Assembly: GCA_937875605.1 (NCBI GenBank)
Contig: CALLXZ010000162.1
Coordinates: 1-5,760 of the forward strand
DNA from: an uncultured Moheibacter sp.
GTDB taxonomy: Bacteria > Bacteroidota > Bacteroidia > Flavobacteriales > Weeksellaceae
Length of the DNA: 5,760 nt
Direction of reading: 5' to 3'
Within the stretch, counting starts at the first letter, position 1, and every line of letters begins with the position of its first letter. Positions 5,738 through 5,760 of the stretch are shown in pieces. A program made the translations under genes and the position numbers. The notes under the pieces were generated by a model that made no database searches, was not told where the DNA came from, and worked only from the letters and a program-made list of their open reading frames with translations.

Positions 5738-5760
5738 ATGAAAAGAACATTTCAACCCAG
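5738..5760 (+). CDS. rpmH: 50S ribosomal protein L34, N-terminus (cut by window edge)
   Basis: ATG at 5738 opens MKRTFQP plus two bases (AG) of the next codon, compatible with the serine usual there. This is the highly conserved bacterial L34 N-terminus (MKRTFQPS...), a small basic protein of the large ribosomal subunit, normally about 45-53 residues. Only seven codons are inside the window, but the match combined with the strong promoter 38 bp upstream makes the call fairly safe. Confidence 0.85.

Overview
The window looks like chromosomal DNA from a low-GC member of the Bacteroidota, class Flavobacteriia (Flavobacteriaceae or Weeksellaceae level; I cannot name the genus). The reasons are a GyrA with flavobacterial features, a gyrA followed by a small exported repeat-type protein, signal peptides ending in ...NAQ or ...QAQ, A-rich translation starts without Shine-Dalgarno sequences, and several matches to the Bacteroidota promoter -7 box TAnnTTTG.

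Layout. On the minus strand, positions 1-174 hold the start of an exported, probably TPR-type protein. It lies directly downstream of gyrA (257-2821, minus), which is complete and carries wild-type residues at the main quinolone-resistance positions. An intergenic gap of about 290 bp follows. Next comes a small exported protein of unknown function (3108-3590, plus). It converges on a PAS-LuxR transcription regulator (3587-4342, minus), and the two stop codons overlap by 4 bp. A divergent intergenic region (4343-4624) separates the regulator from a second exported protein of unknown function (4625-5428, plus). After another gene-poor stretch (5429-5737) the window ends in the first codons of rpmH (ribosomal protein L34), behind a textbook flavobacterial promoter.

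Main observation. A perfect 10-bp-arm palindrome (identical over 25 bp) occurs twice, at 4399-4423 in the divergent region and at 5433-5457 just after the secreted-protein gene. Each copy is followed, after exactly 19 bp, by a perfect TAnnTTTG box (4443-4450 and 5477-5484), although the two 19-bp spacers are different in sequence. The core reads as TACCTAC-AG-ATAGGTA, a 7-2-7 arrangement like that recognised by NarL-type HTH domains, and the adjacent regulator carries an HTH of that family. I infer a small local regulon. The PAS-LuxR protein would bind these palindromes at about -43, activate the secreted protein from one copy, and from the other drive an unannotated transcript that either is a small RNA or runs into rpmH as a long leader. 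The first copy also lies against the regulator's own promoter, so autoregulation is possible. This is a hypothesis from sequence geometry, not a demonstrated system.

The 5' leader of the secreted-protein gene is long (about 165-170 nt if the predicted promoter is right) and contains a 14-codon hydrophobic upstream ORF and a small hairpin, which may add post-transcriptional control or be a decayed signal-peptide gene.
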